Part shown: positions 7,094 through 15,015 of the stretch, one piece after another
Position numbering within the stretch: position 1 is the stretch's first letter
Layout of the letters: every line of letters starts with the position of its first letter
Assembly (NCBI GenBank): GCA_964397665.1
Contig: CAYNJW010000009.1
Coordinates: 1 to 30,651, forward strand
Direction: 5' to 3'
Length of the DNA: 30,651 bases
From: CAYNJW01 sp964397665
GTDB lineage: Archaea; Nanobdellota; Nanobdellia; Pacearchaeales; GW2011-AR1
Made by a program: the position numbers and the translations under genes
Notes under the pieces: generated by a model
Databases searched by the model: none
Told to the model about the DNA's origin: nothing
What the model saw: only the letters and a program-made list of their open reading frames with translations

Positions 7094-8607
7094 TATCTAT
7101 TCCACACCTTCATACTTCTTGATTTAGTTAAATCATTTTTATACATTTCTCTCAAATCAGTAACTTTAAAATATTCCATAATAATTCTATCAAAACCCGG
7201 ACCCCATGCTAGAACTGGAATATGTTTTCCAAAAATTGGAATAGTAACCTCTGGTCTAAACATTCCTGCCCCACCTAACTCAACCCATTCTTTATGTACT
7301 GGATGAAAAACGTCAATTTCTAAACTTGGTTCTGTATAAGCAAAATATGCTGGTCTAATTCTTATTTTCTCATAACCCATCTTCTTAAAAAATTGTTTTA
7401 AATAACCTAAAAGTTGCGTAAAATTTGCATTTTCATCAACAACAATTCCTTCTGTTTGGTTAAACTCAAATCCATGTGACCAATCAACAGTTTCATTTCT
7501 AAAACATTTTCCCAAAGCAAAATATTTTGCTGGAAATTCTTTATTTTTTGAAATCTCTCTTAATTTTTTTATTGAAAGGGGGGTAGTATGTGTTCTTAAT
7601 AAAACTTTCCTTGCATCTTCTTCATTCCATTCCTGTTGCCAACCTTTACTTCCGTCAATCTTTCCTTCGTGTGCATCTTTTACGCCTTTAACAAAATCTT
7701 TTTCTGGAAGTTTTGCAAGTTTATTTTTTAAGAAGAAGGTATCTTGCATTTCTCTTACTGGGTGATCTTGTGCAGTAAATAAAGCATCAAAAACCCAAAA
7801 TCCAGATTGTACATAATTTCCAGACATTTCTTTAAAACCCATATCTGTCCAAATTCTTTTTGCATAATCTGTGGCTTGATTAACAAAATGTCTTTTTCCT
7901 CCAACTAATTTTGGTGCTTGTGAATGGATGTCATATCTTCTAAACTTTTTCCCCTTGTAACTTCTTGTTTTAATCATCTTTGGTGTAAGCTGTTCAATTA
8001 AATCATCATTTAGTTTTAATTTAGAAATTCGTTCCCCTTCTTTTGTTGCCTTTATAAAAATCTCTTTTTTATTCTCTACACTAACTAATTCTTTTCTTTG
8101 TTTTAAAGACTCTAAGGCTAATTTGTCTTCTGGTTTTAAATCTTCTAAACTTATTGGAAGTTTTTCTAAAAAAATCTCTTCAAGAAACTTCTTATGAATT
8201 TCAGACTTATCTGCATTTAGAATTACCTTTCCTTCTAAAATTTCTACAAATAACTTTTTCTTTAGAATTCCTACTGCAACTTTTACTTCATTATCATTTA
8301 GTTTGCAAGAATTCTTAATTTCTCCGAAAGGTATCTTCTTCTTTTCATCTAGAACGGTTAAAAGTCTTCTTTCTGGAAGTTGTTTCTTTAAATAAAAAAT
8401 TCCATTTATTCCCAAATTTATAACAGTTTTCTCTTCTTTAGAAATCTCAACTAACTTCTTTTTCTTTAAAAATTCTAAACCTCTTAAAATAGATGTATTG
8501 TCCAATCCAGATACTTTTGCTATCTCTTTTAAATTTCCCAATTCTAAATAAGGCAAAATCTTTCTTTCTATTGGTGATAAAGAATCTAAAATCAGTTCTT
8601 CGTTCAT
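7093..8607 (-). CDS. pheS: Phenylalanine--tRNA ligase alpha subunit (archaeal type)
   Basis: 504 aa class II aminoacyl-tRNA synthetase subunit. About 200 N-terminal residues form tandem winged-helix-like tRNA-binding domains (IERKILPYLELGNLKEIAKVSGL and following), typical of archaeal/eukaryotic PheS. The catalytic core has motif 2 in CFRNETVDWSHGFEFNQTEG (about 368-387), GGAGMFRPEV (445-454), and motif 3 in WGPGFDRIIM (about 468-477). It activates Phe with ATP and charges tRNA-Phe with PheT. TTTTTAAG at about 8627-8636 is a plausible TATA box 25 bases upstream. It is the first gene of the pheST operon. Confidence 0.97.
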   Translation of the reverse strand: MNEELILDSLSPIERKILPYLELGNLKEIAKVSGLDNTSILRGLEFLKKKKLVEISKEEKTVINLGINGIFYLKKQLPERRLLTVLDEKKKIPFGEIKNSCKLNDNEVKVAVGILKKKLFVEILEGKVILNADKSEIHKKFLEEIFLEKLPISLEDLKPEDKLALESLKQRKELVSVENKKEIFIKATKEGERISKLKLNDDLIEQLTPKMIKTRSYKGKKFRRYDIHSQAPKLVGGKRHFVNQATDYAKRIWTDMGFKEMSGNYVQSGFWVFDALFTAQDHPVREMQDTFFLKNKLAKLPEKDFVKGVKDAHEGKIDGSKGWQQEWNEEDARKVLLRTHTTPLSIKKLREISKNKEFPAKYFALGKCFRNETVDWSHGFEFNQTEGIVVDENANFTQLLGYLKQFFKKMGYEKIRIRPAYFAYTEPSLEIDVFHPVHKEWVELGGAGMFRPEVTIPIFGKHIPVLAWGPGFDRIIMEYFKVTDLREMYKNDLTKSRSMKVWNR

Positions 8608-8652
8608 AGAAAAATTAAATACTTCGACTTTTTAAGGGTTGCTTTTATCAGA

Positions 8653-10401
8653 TTAATAAAGAATTCTATGTGACTCTTCAAGGGTCCTCTTATGCTTTCT
8701 TTTCTTCTTCATTAGTTCCTTTTTTGACTTATTTATTAAAGGGATTACATCTTCACCTGCTGAAACTTTTGGCAAGATTACATAATCTGCTCCTGCTTCG
8801 TATAATTTTTCTGCACCTGAAATTCTTGGAGAAGTCATTATCATCCTTACACTTGATTTTTTTGTTTTTATCTTTTCTAATAACTCTAAACTATCATCAA
8901 CACTTGGAACCGTACTTATTACTGTTTTTAAATTTTCAACCTTTAGAACATTTAAAAAATCTGGACTTGTTAAATCTCCGTAAACACAAGAAATTTTTTG
9001 TTTTATTAATGCGGTAATTACTTCAGGATTGTAATCTAAAACTAAAAGTTCTTTTTTATTTTTCTTAATTAATTCTTTTAATACTATACTCCCCATTCTG
9101 TGTGCACCGACTAAAAGAATTGTTTTTTTATCATCATCAATATATGTTAATGTCTCTCTAATTGGTAAAAACCTAAATATTCTCATAACTTTCCCCCAAA
9201 TATTAAACATTTTTCTTTTATATTCAATTAAGTATGTTGTTGCAGACATTGAAATAATTGTTGCTAGAATTATTGTTGATAAAATTGACTGATCAAGTAT
9301 TCCTAACTCGAGACCCATGATACCAATTATTAAAGAGAACTCTGAAAGTTGTGCTAATGAAATTCCTGTTTCGAAACTAGTCTTTGGCCTATATCCTCCA
9401 ACACGTAATAAAAAGGTTGTTAGAATTGGTTTAATTAAAAAAGCACCAACCAATAAGAAAATTAATAAATCTAATCTCTCTAAAATTCCTGTAAAAACAA
9501 TTTGTATACCTAAAGCAACAAAAAATAAAATAGAGAAAAAATCTCTCAAAGGTGAAATTCTAGATTCCAATTCTCTCTTAAATGGTGAATTAGCTAATGA
9601 GACTCCTGCAATAAATGCTCCGATTACTATTGAAATTCCAGAAAGTGATGCAAGCATAATGAATAAGAATAAAACTGCAAGAGAAGATAAGAGCAATAAT
9701 TCAGTTGATTCTGCAGCAAATCTAAATAATTTATTTAAAACAAATTTTTGTAAAATTATTGAAAATCCCAGAATTGCTAATAACTTCCCCGTAGCAATTG
9801 CTAAAGGAATTATTGAAAATCCTCCAGATGTCAAAACTACAATTGCAATTATGGCAAATAAATCTTGAAGAAGAAGAATTCCCAAAACTAATCTTCCATG
9901 CATTGTCACCAACTCATTTTTTTCAGCTAATAATTTTACAACAACCATCGTTGAACCAAATGCCAAAATTATACCTACATAAACTGCTTGCATTTTTGTC
10001 AAATTTAAAGTTCCAGCTAATAAAATGGATAATCCGAAAACTAATAAAATCTGAATCGAACCTATAACTGAGATTTTCTTTAAATTTGCTTCTTTAATCT
10101 TTTTAAACGAAATTTCTAAACCAGCGATAAACAACAAAAAAGCAATTCCTATCTCTGAAAATGCCTTGATTAACTCTAAATTACTAACAGCTCCCAATGC
10201 TAAAGGTCCTAAAATTAATCCTGCTAAAACGTATGCTGGAATTAATGGTTGTTTTAATGCTTTTGCTATAAATGCAAGAATTGCTGAAACAATTAAAATT
10301 ATTGCAATCTCAAAAACAATTACTTCACTCGCATGTAATCCAGCAATATGACCAACGAACCTCTGAGATAATTGGGAAAGAAAATTTGTTAACGCCTCCA
10401 T
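8653..10401 (-). CDS. Kef-type monovalent cation:proton antiporter with RCK (TrkA-N) domain
   Basis: 582 aa. About 12 membrane segments between residues 20 and 400 match the CPA2 Na+/H+ or K+/H+ exchanger fold, including AYVLAGLILGPLALG and GIAFLLFIAGLEIS. A cytosolic Rossmann RCK/TrkA-N domain follows (about 425-545): KTILLVGAHRMGSIVLKEL is the nucleotide-binding loop, with LVLDYNPE and VYGDLTSPDFL after it. The domain order is that of KefB/KefC, so potassium or sodium exchange gated by NAD(H) is likely; ion specificity cannot be read from sequence. The C-terminus is very basic (KKELMKKKRKHKR). It has its own TATA box. Confidence 0.9.
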   Translation of the reverse strand: MEALTNFLSQLSQRFVGHIAGLHASEVIVFEIAIILIVSAILAFIAKALKQPLIPAYVLAGLILGPLALGAVSNLELIKAFSEIGIAFLLFIAGLEISFKKIKEANLKKISVIGSIQILLVFGLSILLAGTLNLTKMQAVYVGIILAFGSTMVVVKLLAEKNELVTMHGRLVLGILLLQDLFAIIAIVVLTSGGFSIIPLAIATGKLLAILGFSIILQKFVLNKLFRFAAESTELLLLSSLAVLFLFIMLASLSGISIVIGAFIAGVSLANSPFKRELESRISPLRDFFSILFFVALGIQIVFTGILERLDLLIFLLVGAFLIKPILTTFLLRVGGYRPKTSFETGISLAQLSEFSLIIGIMGLELGILDQSILSTIILATIISMSATTYLIEYKRKMFNIWGKVMRIFRFLPIRETLTYIDDDKKTILLVGAHRMGSIVLKELIKKNKKELLVLDYNPEVITALIKQKISCVYGDLTSPDFLNVLKVENLKTVISTVPSVDDSLELLEKIKTKKSSVRMIMTSPRISGAEKLYEAGADYVILPKVSAGEDVIPLINKSKKELMKKKRKHKRTLEESHRILY

Positions 10402-10422
10402 AAACTAAGTTATTGAAAAGGG

Positions 10423-10431
10423 TTTTTATAT
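10423..10431 (-). promoter_or_regulatory. TATA box for the Kef-type antiporter
   Basis: ATATAAAAA on the minus strand, centred 26 bases before the ATG and just past the stop codon of the upstream rnp3 gene. The antiporter is therefore probably transcribed on its own, although rnp3 points the same way. Confidence 0.6.
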
Positions 10432-10433
10432 CT

Positions 10434-10991
10434 TTACAAAAAAGCATCTTTAACTTGTTTGCTTGACATTCCTAAAGAAAATAAAAAAGCTTCTAGTTGT
10501 TTTTTATCTCTTAACTGAGATTTATCTTTTGCAAAAGTTGCAATTTTTATCTTTGTTCCAGTTCTTCTACAAATCTTAATATTTTGCATAACTCTTGCAA
10601 TTCTTCTAGCTTTTAACTTTCCTTTCATTGAAGATATTGATGTAAAATCTATTAAAATTATTATACCTTTTTCTTTTGCAATCTTTGCAGTTACATGATT
10701 TAAACCTGAATCTCTTTGTTTTAAATTATCCCTTCCAGAGGCCAATTCTGGAGAGACCAAATAATCTATTTTCAAAGTTTCTAAAGCTCTTCTATTGAAT
10801 GCATCATCAATACCTAAAATTGCAATAACTGATTTTTGTTTTCTTGATTTTAATGAATCTAAAATTCTCCTCGCTTCTTTTTCTGAAGTATCTAAAAAAA
10901 AACCATCTGGACCTATGATTAAGTCAGACTTAGATTTTATTGACATTAAGAATACTGTATCTATATTTTTAAAAAGTGTTATATCTTTCAT
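10434..10991 (-). CDS. rnp3: Ribonuclease P protein component 3 (Rpp30 family)
   Basis: 185 aa with the TIM-barrel-like Rpp30 pattern. DYLVSPELASGRDNLKQRDSGLNHVTAKIAKEKGI (about 76-110) is the family signature, followed by ILIDFTSI and the basic RRIARVMQNIKICRRTGTKI. In archaea this subunit pairs with Pop5 to support the RNase P RNA that matures tRNA 5' ends. The gene is short by family standards (often 200-240 aa), in keeping with a reduced genome. It follows pyrH with no gap (pyrH ends at 10992), so the two form an operon. Confidence 0.88.
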   Translation of the reverse strand: MKDITLFKNIDTVFLMSIKSKSDLIIGPDGFFLDTSEKEARRILDSLKSRKQKSVIAILGIDDAFNRRALETLKIDYLVSPELASGRDNLKQRDSGLNHVTAKIAKEKGIIILIDFTSISSMKGKLKARRIARVMQNIKICRRTGTKIKIATFAKDKSQLRDKKQLEAFLFSLGMSSKQVKDAFL

Positions 10992-11669
10992 TTAACCTTT
11001 AATCAAAGTTCCCTTAAAACTCTTTCCACTTAAAATCTTTTTTAAATCTGCTAAAGAACCAGTTATATATGTTGGAATTTTTTCAACTAAAATTCTTTTC
11101 GCAGCTGATTGATCTAAAACAAAATGCTGTCCGGCCTTAAATTCCATAGACTGTGCAATTCTATTAAACTTTTTCCAAGTTATTTTCGGGATGAACTTTG
11201 CAGTTTTATTTTTCTTAGGATCTGAAGTGTATAATCCCCTAATATTTGTAAGATTAATAAATGGACAATCTAAATAGGCAGCAATATCTGCTGCAGTTCC
11301 ATCTGAAGTCATATTATCATGAAATCTTAATGCTCCAGTAAACACTATCTGGTTTTTTTCTAAAAGATTTTTTACATTCTTCAGAGATTTTGGCCTTGTA
11401 TGATTTGCTCGTTTGCCAAAAATATTAGATAATAATGAAGCATGCATTCTTCCTATCGCAATGCCATACTCTGCGAGATCTTTCTTTCCTTTTCCAAATT
11501 TTCTTAAAGCCCCAATATATCTTCTAGCTGTTGCACCACCACCAGTAATAACAACGAATTTATCTTTTGGATATTTTAAAATTAAATCATGAAAATTGTC
11601 AATAAATTTTGCATCGACATCGTCTGGTGCAATCATGCTACCACCAACAGATATCACCCAAGTTTTCAT
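10992..11669 (-). CDS. pyrH: Uridylate kinase (archaeal UMP kinase)
   Basis: 225 aa, the size of archaeal UMP kinases of the amino-acid-kinase fold. Visible motifs are VISVGGSMI (phosphate-binding strand/loop, residues 5-13), VITGGGATARRYI (about 40-52), TSDGTAADIAAYL, and the nucleotide-site loop NLTNIRGLYTSDPKKN. It phosphorylates UMP to UDP. The neighbours within the kinase superfamily (aspartate or isopentenyl phosphate kinase) fit less well by length and by the DGTAAD motif. It is the first gene of an operon with rnp3 and has its own TATA box at 11690-11700. Confidence 0.92.
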   Translation of the reverse strand: MKTWVISVGGSMIAPDDVDAKFIDNFHDLILKYPKDKFVVITGGGATARRYIGALRKFGKGKKDLAEYGIAIGRMHASLLSNIFGKRANHTRPKSLKNVKNLLEKNQIVFTGALRFHDNMTSDGTAADIAAYLDCPFINLTNIRGLYTSDPKKNKTAKFIPKITWKKFNRIAQSMEFKAGQHFVLDQSAAKRILVEKIPTYITGSLADLKKILSGKSFKGTLIKG

Positions 11670-11689
11670 AATTTTAAAAAAGATAAAGA

Positions 11690-11700
11690 CTTTATAAATT
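11690..11700 (-). promoter_or_regulatory. TATA box of the pyrH-rnp3 operon
   Basis: AATTTATAAAG on the minus strand, centred 26 bases before the pyrH ATG. It touches the stop codon of the preceding DUF357 gene, so a new transcription unit begins there. Confidence 0.7.
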
Positions 11701-11981
11701 TACCTTACCGTAAATAATCTATCGTCGTGAACATCAAAAACTTCTAGACGAACTCCTGAATCTAACCACCCATGTGCATAATTTAAAGCTGCAAAGGCAT
11801 TTACCCAATCACCTTTATCAAAAAAATGATGTGCATCTGAAAGGTAATTTGAAACCATTGAAATGATTTCTTTAGATTCATTTTCCTTTCCTTTAAAGAT
11901 ATGCTTCTTTACTTCTATAAAGGCTGTTTCAGTAATCTCGAAGTATTTATCTAATTTTTCTTTTGTCAATAATTTATTCAT
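11700..11981 (-). CDS. DUF357 family protein
   Basis: 93 aa, fully helical. The C-terminal motif YLSDAHHFFDKGDWVNAFAALNYAHGWLDSGVRLEVFDV is the hallmark of the small archaeal DUF357 family, whose function is unknown. It resembles a helical-hairpin (TPR-like) repeat. It overlaps the upstream 212-aa gene by four bases and is the last gene of a three-gene operon (13155 to 11700). Its stop overlaps the TATA box of pyrH. Confidence 0.88.
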   Translation of the reverse strand: MNKLLTKEKLDKYFEITETAFIEVKKHIFKGKENESKEIISMVSNYLSDAHHFFDKGDWVNAFAALNYAHGWLDSGVRLEVFDVHDDRLFTVR

Positions 11982-12616
11982 CTTGAATTTCTCCCAATAT
12001 TATGAACTTGAAATAACTTCTTAATTAAAAACTTTGTTCCAACAATATCTGAAATAACTGCATTAATTAGTAAATTGTTTACAATTACTCTAAATACTCC
12101 ATCACTTAATGGTATTTTCGACTTTACTGAAATCTCTTCCAAGAGTCTTTTAATTTCTTTTTTTGATAAATAAATTTTTGTTCTCATTTTTTGCCCATAT
12201 CTAAAAATATTCAATGGAATTTTTGGACCGATACATTCAATAGATGAAACTGAAGGATCATTTATTAGACCTTTTAACTTTCCATTGTATAATTCTTCTA
12301 GAATAACTTTTCTTGAAGATGGAACTGGCAAAACTTTTTGAGTTCTTTTTTGTAAATTTATTTTTCTCTCTACAAATACTGGTGGAAAATTTTTATTTAT
12401 TATCTTCTTTTTAATTATTGCTTTTTTAACCTTTTTTTGATGGTGAATGCTTGGATGTAAATCTAAATGTTTTTTTAATTTATCTGAAACTTTTGGAACT
12501 AAATCTGCATTTATAACATTTGCAGAATTCCTAACTGTAGAATAATCTTTTAAGGAGAACAATACTTTTCTTATTAATTCAGTTACTAATGGCGAAAGAT
12601 GTGCTTCTGAATTCAT
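11978..12616 (-). CDS. Stand-alone N-domain resembling archaeal type II/IV secretion ATPases
   Basis: 212 aa. The first half is basic and linker-like (HQKKVKKAIIKKKIINK). The second half (about 105-205) has the pattern LINDPSVSSIECIGPKIPLNIF, KIYLSKKEIKRLLEEISVKS, SDGVFRVIVNNLLINAVISD and FLIKKLF. This follows, element by element, the N-terminal domain of archaeal GspE/CpaF-like pilus or archaellum ATPases (LLADPxIEDIsCDGP... LPDGSRlqAtL... TIRKF). No Walker A or B motif or RecA domain follows, so it cannot be an ATPase itself. This assignment is by eye and could be wrong. It overlaps both operon neighbours by four bases. Confidence 0.5.
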   Translation of the reverse strand: MNSEAHLSPLVTELIRKVLFSLKDYSTVRNSANVINADLVPKVSDKLKKHLDLHPSIHHQKKVKKAIIKKKIINKNFPPVFVERKINLQKRTQKVLPVPSSRKVILEELYNGKLKGLINDPSVSSIECIGPKIPLNIFRYGQKMRTKIYLSKKEIKRLLEEISVKSKIPLSDGVFRVIVNNLLINAVISDIVGTKFLIKKLFQVHNIGRNSR

Positions 12617-13155
12617 ATTCTTGGCAAAGGTTTACTTCTTAAATTCATTCTTTGCTGTGTCTGAACTTGTGGTTGCTGACCACTATTTTGTAAAGATGGA
12701 TTTTGAGGTTGAGACATACTTGGAATACTCTGAATTTGTTTTGGCGGTAAACTTACTTTTTCATTTAATGATACTAATCCTTTTGCTATTGTTTTATTTT
12801 GATCAATTATAGAATTTACCTTAACAAGAAGCTCTTTATCTGGAAAATCTGGTGACTTTTCTAATTGTGCTTTTGCTGATAACTCAAAAATTTCTAAAAG
12901 TCTTGAAATATTTGTTGAAAGTCCTTCAAACTTTATTGAAAGATGTGTCATCGCTTTTTGTAAACCTACAAAATTTTCAATTAATAATTCCTCTCGTTCT
13001 TTAGCTGTCATTCTAGACTTATTATAGGTTTTAGGTCTTGAAGACTTTTTTTTCTTTTTTTTCTTTTTAACAGATTTTTTAACAGTCTTAATAGTTTTAA
13101 TGGTGGTTATTGTGCCGTCTTCTGCCTTAGAAATATGTTTAACCTCTTCTACCAT
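12613..13155 (-). CDS. Lysine-rich coiled-coil protein, 180 aa
   Basis: Starting at ATG 13155 the product is MVEEVKHISKAEDGT..., followed by a striking basic tract (VKKSVKKKKKKKKSS, about residues 25-40). Next come a helical domain (ENFVGLQKAMTHLSIKFEG and onward, about 55-135) with heptad-like spacing and a Q/P-rich tail. An upstream in-frame ATG at 13209 would put the TATA box (13175-13186) inside the coding region, so I reject it. Function is unknown; the basic tract suggests nucleic-acid or membrane contact. It is the first gene of the operon with the secretion-ATPase-like N-domain protein and DUF357. Confidence 0.8.
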   Translation of the reverse strand: MVEEVKHISKAEDGTITTIKTIKTVKKSVKKKKKKKKSSRPKTYNKSRMTAKEREELLIENFVGLQKAMTHLSIKFEGLSTNISRLLEIFELSAKAQLEKSPDFPDKELLVKVNSIIDQNKTIAKGLVSLNEKVSLPPKQIQSIPSMSQPQNPSLQNSGQQPQVQTQQRMNLRSKPLPRI

Positions 13156-13174
13156 GTTATTCTTAATACTGAAG

Positions 13175-13186
13175 TATTTATAAATA
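13175..13186 (-). promoter_or_regulatory. TATA box setting the start of the Lys-rich coiled-coil gene
   Basis: TATTTATAAATA (self-complementary) centred 25 bases upstream of ATG 13155. It decides between two candidate starts in favour of the shorter protein. Confidence 0.75.
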
Positions 13187-13216
13187 TTTGTTCGAAAGAT
13201 AATTTTCAAATAATCT

Positions 13217-13897
13217 CTAAATCAATGTTTTCATTTCTTCTATCTCTTTTGTAGTTATTGCTGTTCCTTTATATTTTAAACCAAACATTAAAGCAAGCAG
13301 AGTTTCTTTATTCTTTTTTAAATCCAATAAATCATTTTTCAATGCGAAAAAAACTAATTCAGTAGAACGAATATATCTATAATTCTTAAATTCTTCTAAA
13401 TTTTCTTTAATAATTTCAACAGGTGAATGAACTTTTCTTTCAAGAATTTTACCAATATTCTCTGGATCCTCGCTTAATAATCTTGTAGTTCTCTCGTCGA
13501 TAACAATTAAATTTTCTTTTTTAATTAAATTAGCAAATGCCAAACATGATGCTTCCCCTTCGTGAACTATTTCTACTTTCCTACCTTGTGCTCTTACTAT
13601 GCTATTTGAAAGATTGATGATCCTCTGTGTTTCTTTTGCTAATTGATTGTTATCTAAAAAATCTTTTGAATCTTTCAAAACACCTTTCTCTAGTAATTCT
13701 GAAATTTTTACTGCCTCAAGCATATACTTCTTAATTTTTATTGGTTTATCTATTACTTCCCTTCTTACTTGTGGTGTTAAAATAAACTCAATATTTTCAT
13801 GTTTTTCTTTCAATTTTTCTAAAATATTCAATAACCCATTCATCGTTAATGAGATTAAAGGTCCTGCATCAAATATTAAAAACTTCTTAGAATTCAT
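13217..13897 (-). CDS. PIN-domain nuclease-like protein, 226 aa
   Basis: The N-terminal FLIFDAGPLISLTMNG supplies the first acidic PIN residue. The central HEGEASCLAFANL gives the conserved Glu/Asp-containing helix, and LIVIDERTTRLL the third acidic position. Together these fit a metal-dependent PIN ribonuclease core. The C-terminal extension after about residue 160 is helical and absent from minimal VapC toxins (about 130 aa). It overlaps the upstream helical HTH-like gene by four bases, so the pair is co-translated. A toxin-antitoxin or RNA-processing role is inference only. Confidence 0.75.
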   Translation of the reverse strand: MNSKKFLIFDAGPLISLTMNGLLNILEKLKEKHENIEFILTPQVRREVIDKPIKIKKYMLEAVKISELLEKGVLKDSKDFLDNNQLAKETQRIINLSNSIVRAQGRKVEIVHEGEASCLAFANLIKKENLIVIDERTTRLLSEDPENIGKILERKVHSPVEIIKENLEEFKNYRYIRSTELVFFALKNDLLDLKKNKETLLALMFGLKYKGTAITTKEIEEMKTLI

Positions 13898-14454
13898 TTG
13901 AAAAAATCCTCAGTTATTTTTAATCTTTGTTTTGGTGGGATTGTCATATTGTAATGAGATTCGTTAACAGTTGTTTGTCCAATAAATGAAGAAAGATCCC
14001 AAAGAGAAACGCCTAATAATTTAGCTGTCGACTCAGAAGAAATTCCGTGTTCGTAAATTTTAAATGCTTTATTTACACTGGCTTTATAAAAAATATCTTT
14101 AATATAATTTTTTAAATTTCCTTCAACCTTGTTAGCAGATTGTCTTATTTCTCCAATAGATATTCTAAATCCTTCTAAATCTTCTTTTTCTAATGAACTT
14201 ATTGCTAATTCCAAATTCGTTATAATTTCTTTATAGATTAAATCCCATCCTTCCATTCTACGATAGTATTCTCTCTCGAGAATTTTTCCAATTACGTAAA
14301 CTACTACTGCAACCATAACATTATCTGGATCTTGTGTAATTGAAGCTGAATGAATTGTTTGATTAGAAAGATTTTTTATTTCGCCAGTATTTCCATTTTT
14401 AATCGCTTCTCTTGTTTCCTTTAGAATTCTCAAGATATTATTCTTTTCTTGCAT
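13894..14454 (-). CDS. Helical protein with C-terminal HTH-like segment, partner of the PIN nuclease
   Basis: 186 aa, not recognised as a named family. Long amphipathic helices fill the first 125 residues (IIHS/ITQDP then VAVVVYVIGKILEREYYRRMEGW, and later ISSLEKEDLEGFRISIGEI). The segment HGISSESTAKLLGVSLWDLSSFIG (about 135-158) reads as a helix-turn-helix. The four-base overlap with the PIN gene downstream and a TATA box at 14474-14484 (25 bases upstream) define a two-gene operon. The arrangement recalls antitoxin-toxin pairs, but the protein is far larger than usual antitoxins. Confidence 0.7.
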   Translation of the reverse strand: MQEKNNILRILKETREAIKNGNTGEIKNLSNQTIHSASITQDPDNVMVAVVVYVIGKILEREYYRRMEGWDLIYKEIITNLELAISSLEKEDLEGFRISIGEIRQSANKVEGNLKNYIKDIFYKASVNKAFKIYEHGISSESTAKLLGVSLWDLSSFIGQTTVNESHYNMTIPPKQRLKITEDFFK

Positions 14455-14473
14455 TTTTCTAAAAAGAAGCTTG

Positions 14474-14484
14474 ATTATATAAAT
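14474..14484 (-). promoter_or_regulatory. TATA box of the HTH/PIN operon
   Basis: ATTTATATAAT on the minus strand, centred 25 bases before the ATG at 14454. Confidence 0.65.
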
Positions 14485-14529
14485 GTTATTGGTATTTTAC
14501 AACTTAAATTTATCAAGATAAAAATCAAA

Positions 14530-14539
14530 AATATTAAAA
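14530..14539 (+). promoter_or_regulatory. TATA box for the Fcf1-like PIN gene
   Basis: AATATTAAAA centred about 27 bases before the ATG at 14562. Confidence 0.55.
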
Positions 14540-14561
14540 GCACACTTGTGAGATTATTACT

Positions 14562-14942
14562 ATGGAAATATTAATAGATACTAACTTTATATTAACTTGT
14601 GTTAAACAAAAAATCCATTTTGAGAATTTAGCTGATGAATTATTTGATAAAGAAATTCTGTGGATTGTTCCACAACAAGTATTGAATGAACTTGGTAATC
14701 TTAAAGATCGTGTTGGAATCAAAACACAAGATAGGGAAGCAGCATTATTGAGTTTTGATATTTTAAAATCCTTAAATCCTAAAATTGTTGAACTTGGTGG
14801 AAATCCCAATGTAGATATTGGAATTGTTAATTTCATTAAAAATAAAAAGATTATTTTAGCAACCCTTGATAGGGGGCTAAAAAATAGAATTGAAAATAAA
14901 ATTCTCACGATTCGCGGGAAAAAAAGCATTGAGCTTATCTAA
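14562..14942 (+). CDS. PIN-domain protein, Fcf1/Utp24-like
   Basis: 126 aa, close to a minimal PIN domain. Acidic positions sit in ILIDTNFIL (residues 3-11), in LNELGNLKD, in NVDIGIVNFI and in LATLDRGLKNRI, giving the four-residue metal site expected of the family. Archaeal Fcf1-like PIN proteins are related to the eukaryotic nuclease that trims pre-18S rRNA. In many archaea they sit directly before rpo7 and spt4, exactly as here. That conserved context favours a housekeeping RNA-processing role over a toxin role. Confidence 0.85.
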   Translation: MEILIDTNFILTCVKQKIHFENLADELFDKEILWIVPQQVLNELGNLKDRVGIKTQDREAALLSFDILKSLNPKIVELGGNPNVDIGIVNFIKNKKIILATLDRGLKNRIENKILTIRGKKSIELI

Positions 14943-14985
14943 ATTAAATATCTTTTATTTCCGAAATACTGTAAAAAATCACAAG

Positions 14986-14995
14986 CTTTATAAAC
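14986..14995 (+). promoter_or_regulatory. TATA box of the rpo7-spt4-rps24e-rps27ae operon
   Basis: CTTTATAAAC centred 26 bases before the rpo7 ATG; leaderless start. Confidence 0.75.
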
Positions 14996-15015
14996 CAAAT
15001 TTTTCTCATTAATTT

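Noticed and set aside
9317..9868. 183-codon open frame antisense to the Kef-type antiporter
   Set aside because: It is the shadow of an AT-rich membrane-protein gene; the product is low-complexity, and the sense frame has clear domain motifs.
14534..14929. 131-codon antisense frame opposite the Fcf1-like PIN gene
   Set aside because: Hydrophobic shadow frame; the plus-strand frame has all PIN motifs and a promoter.
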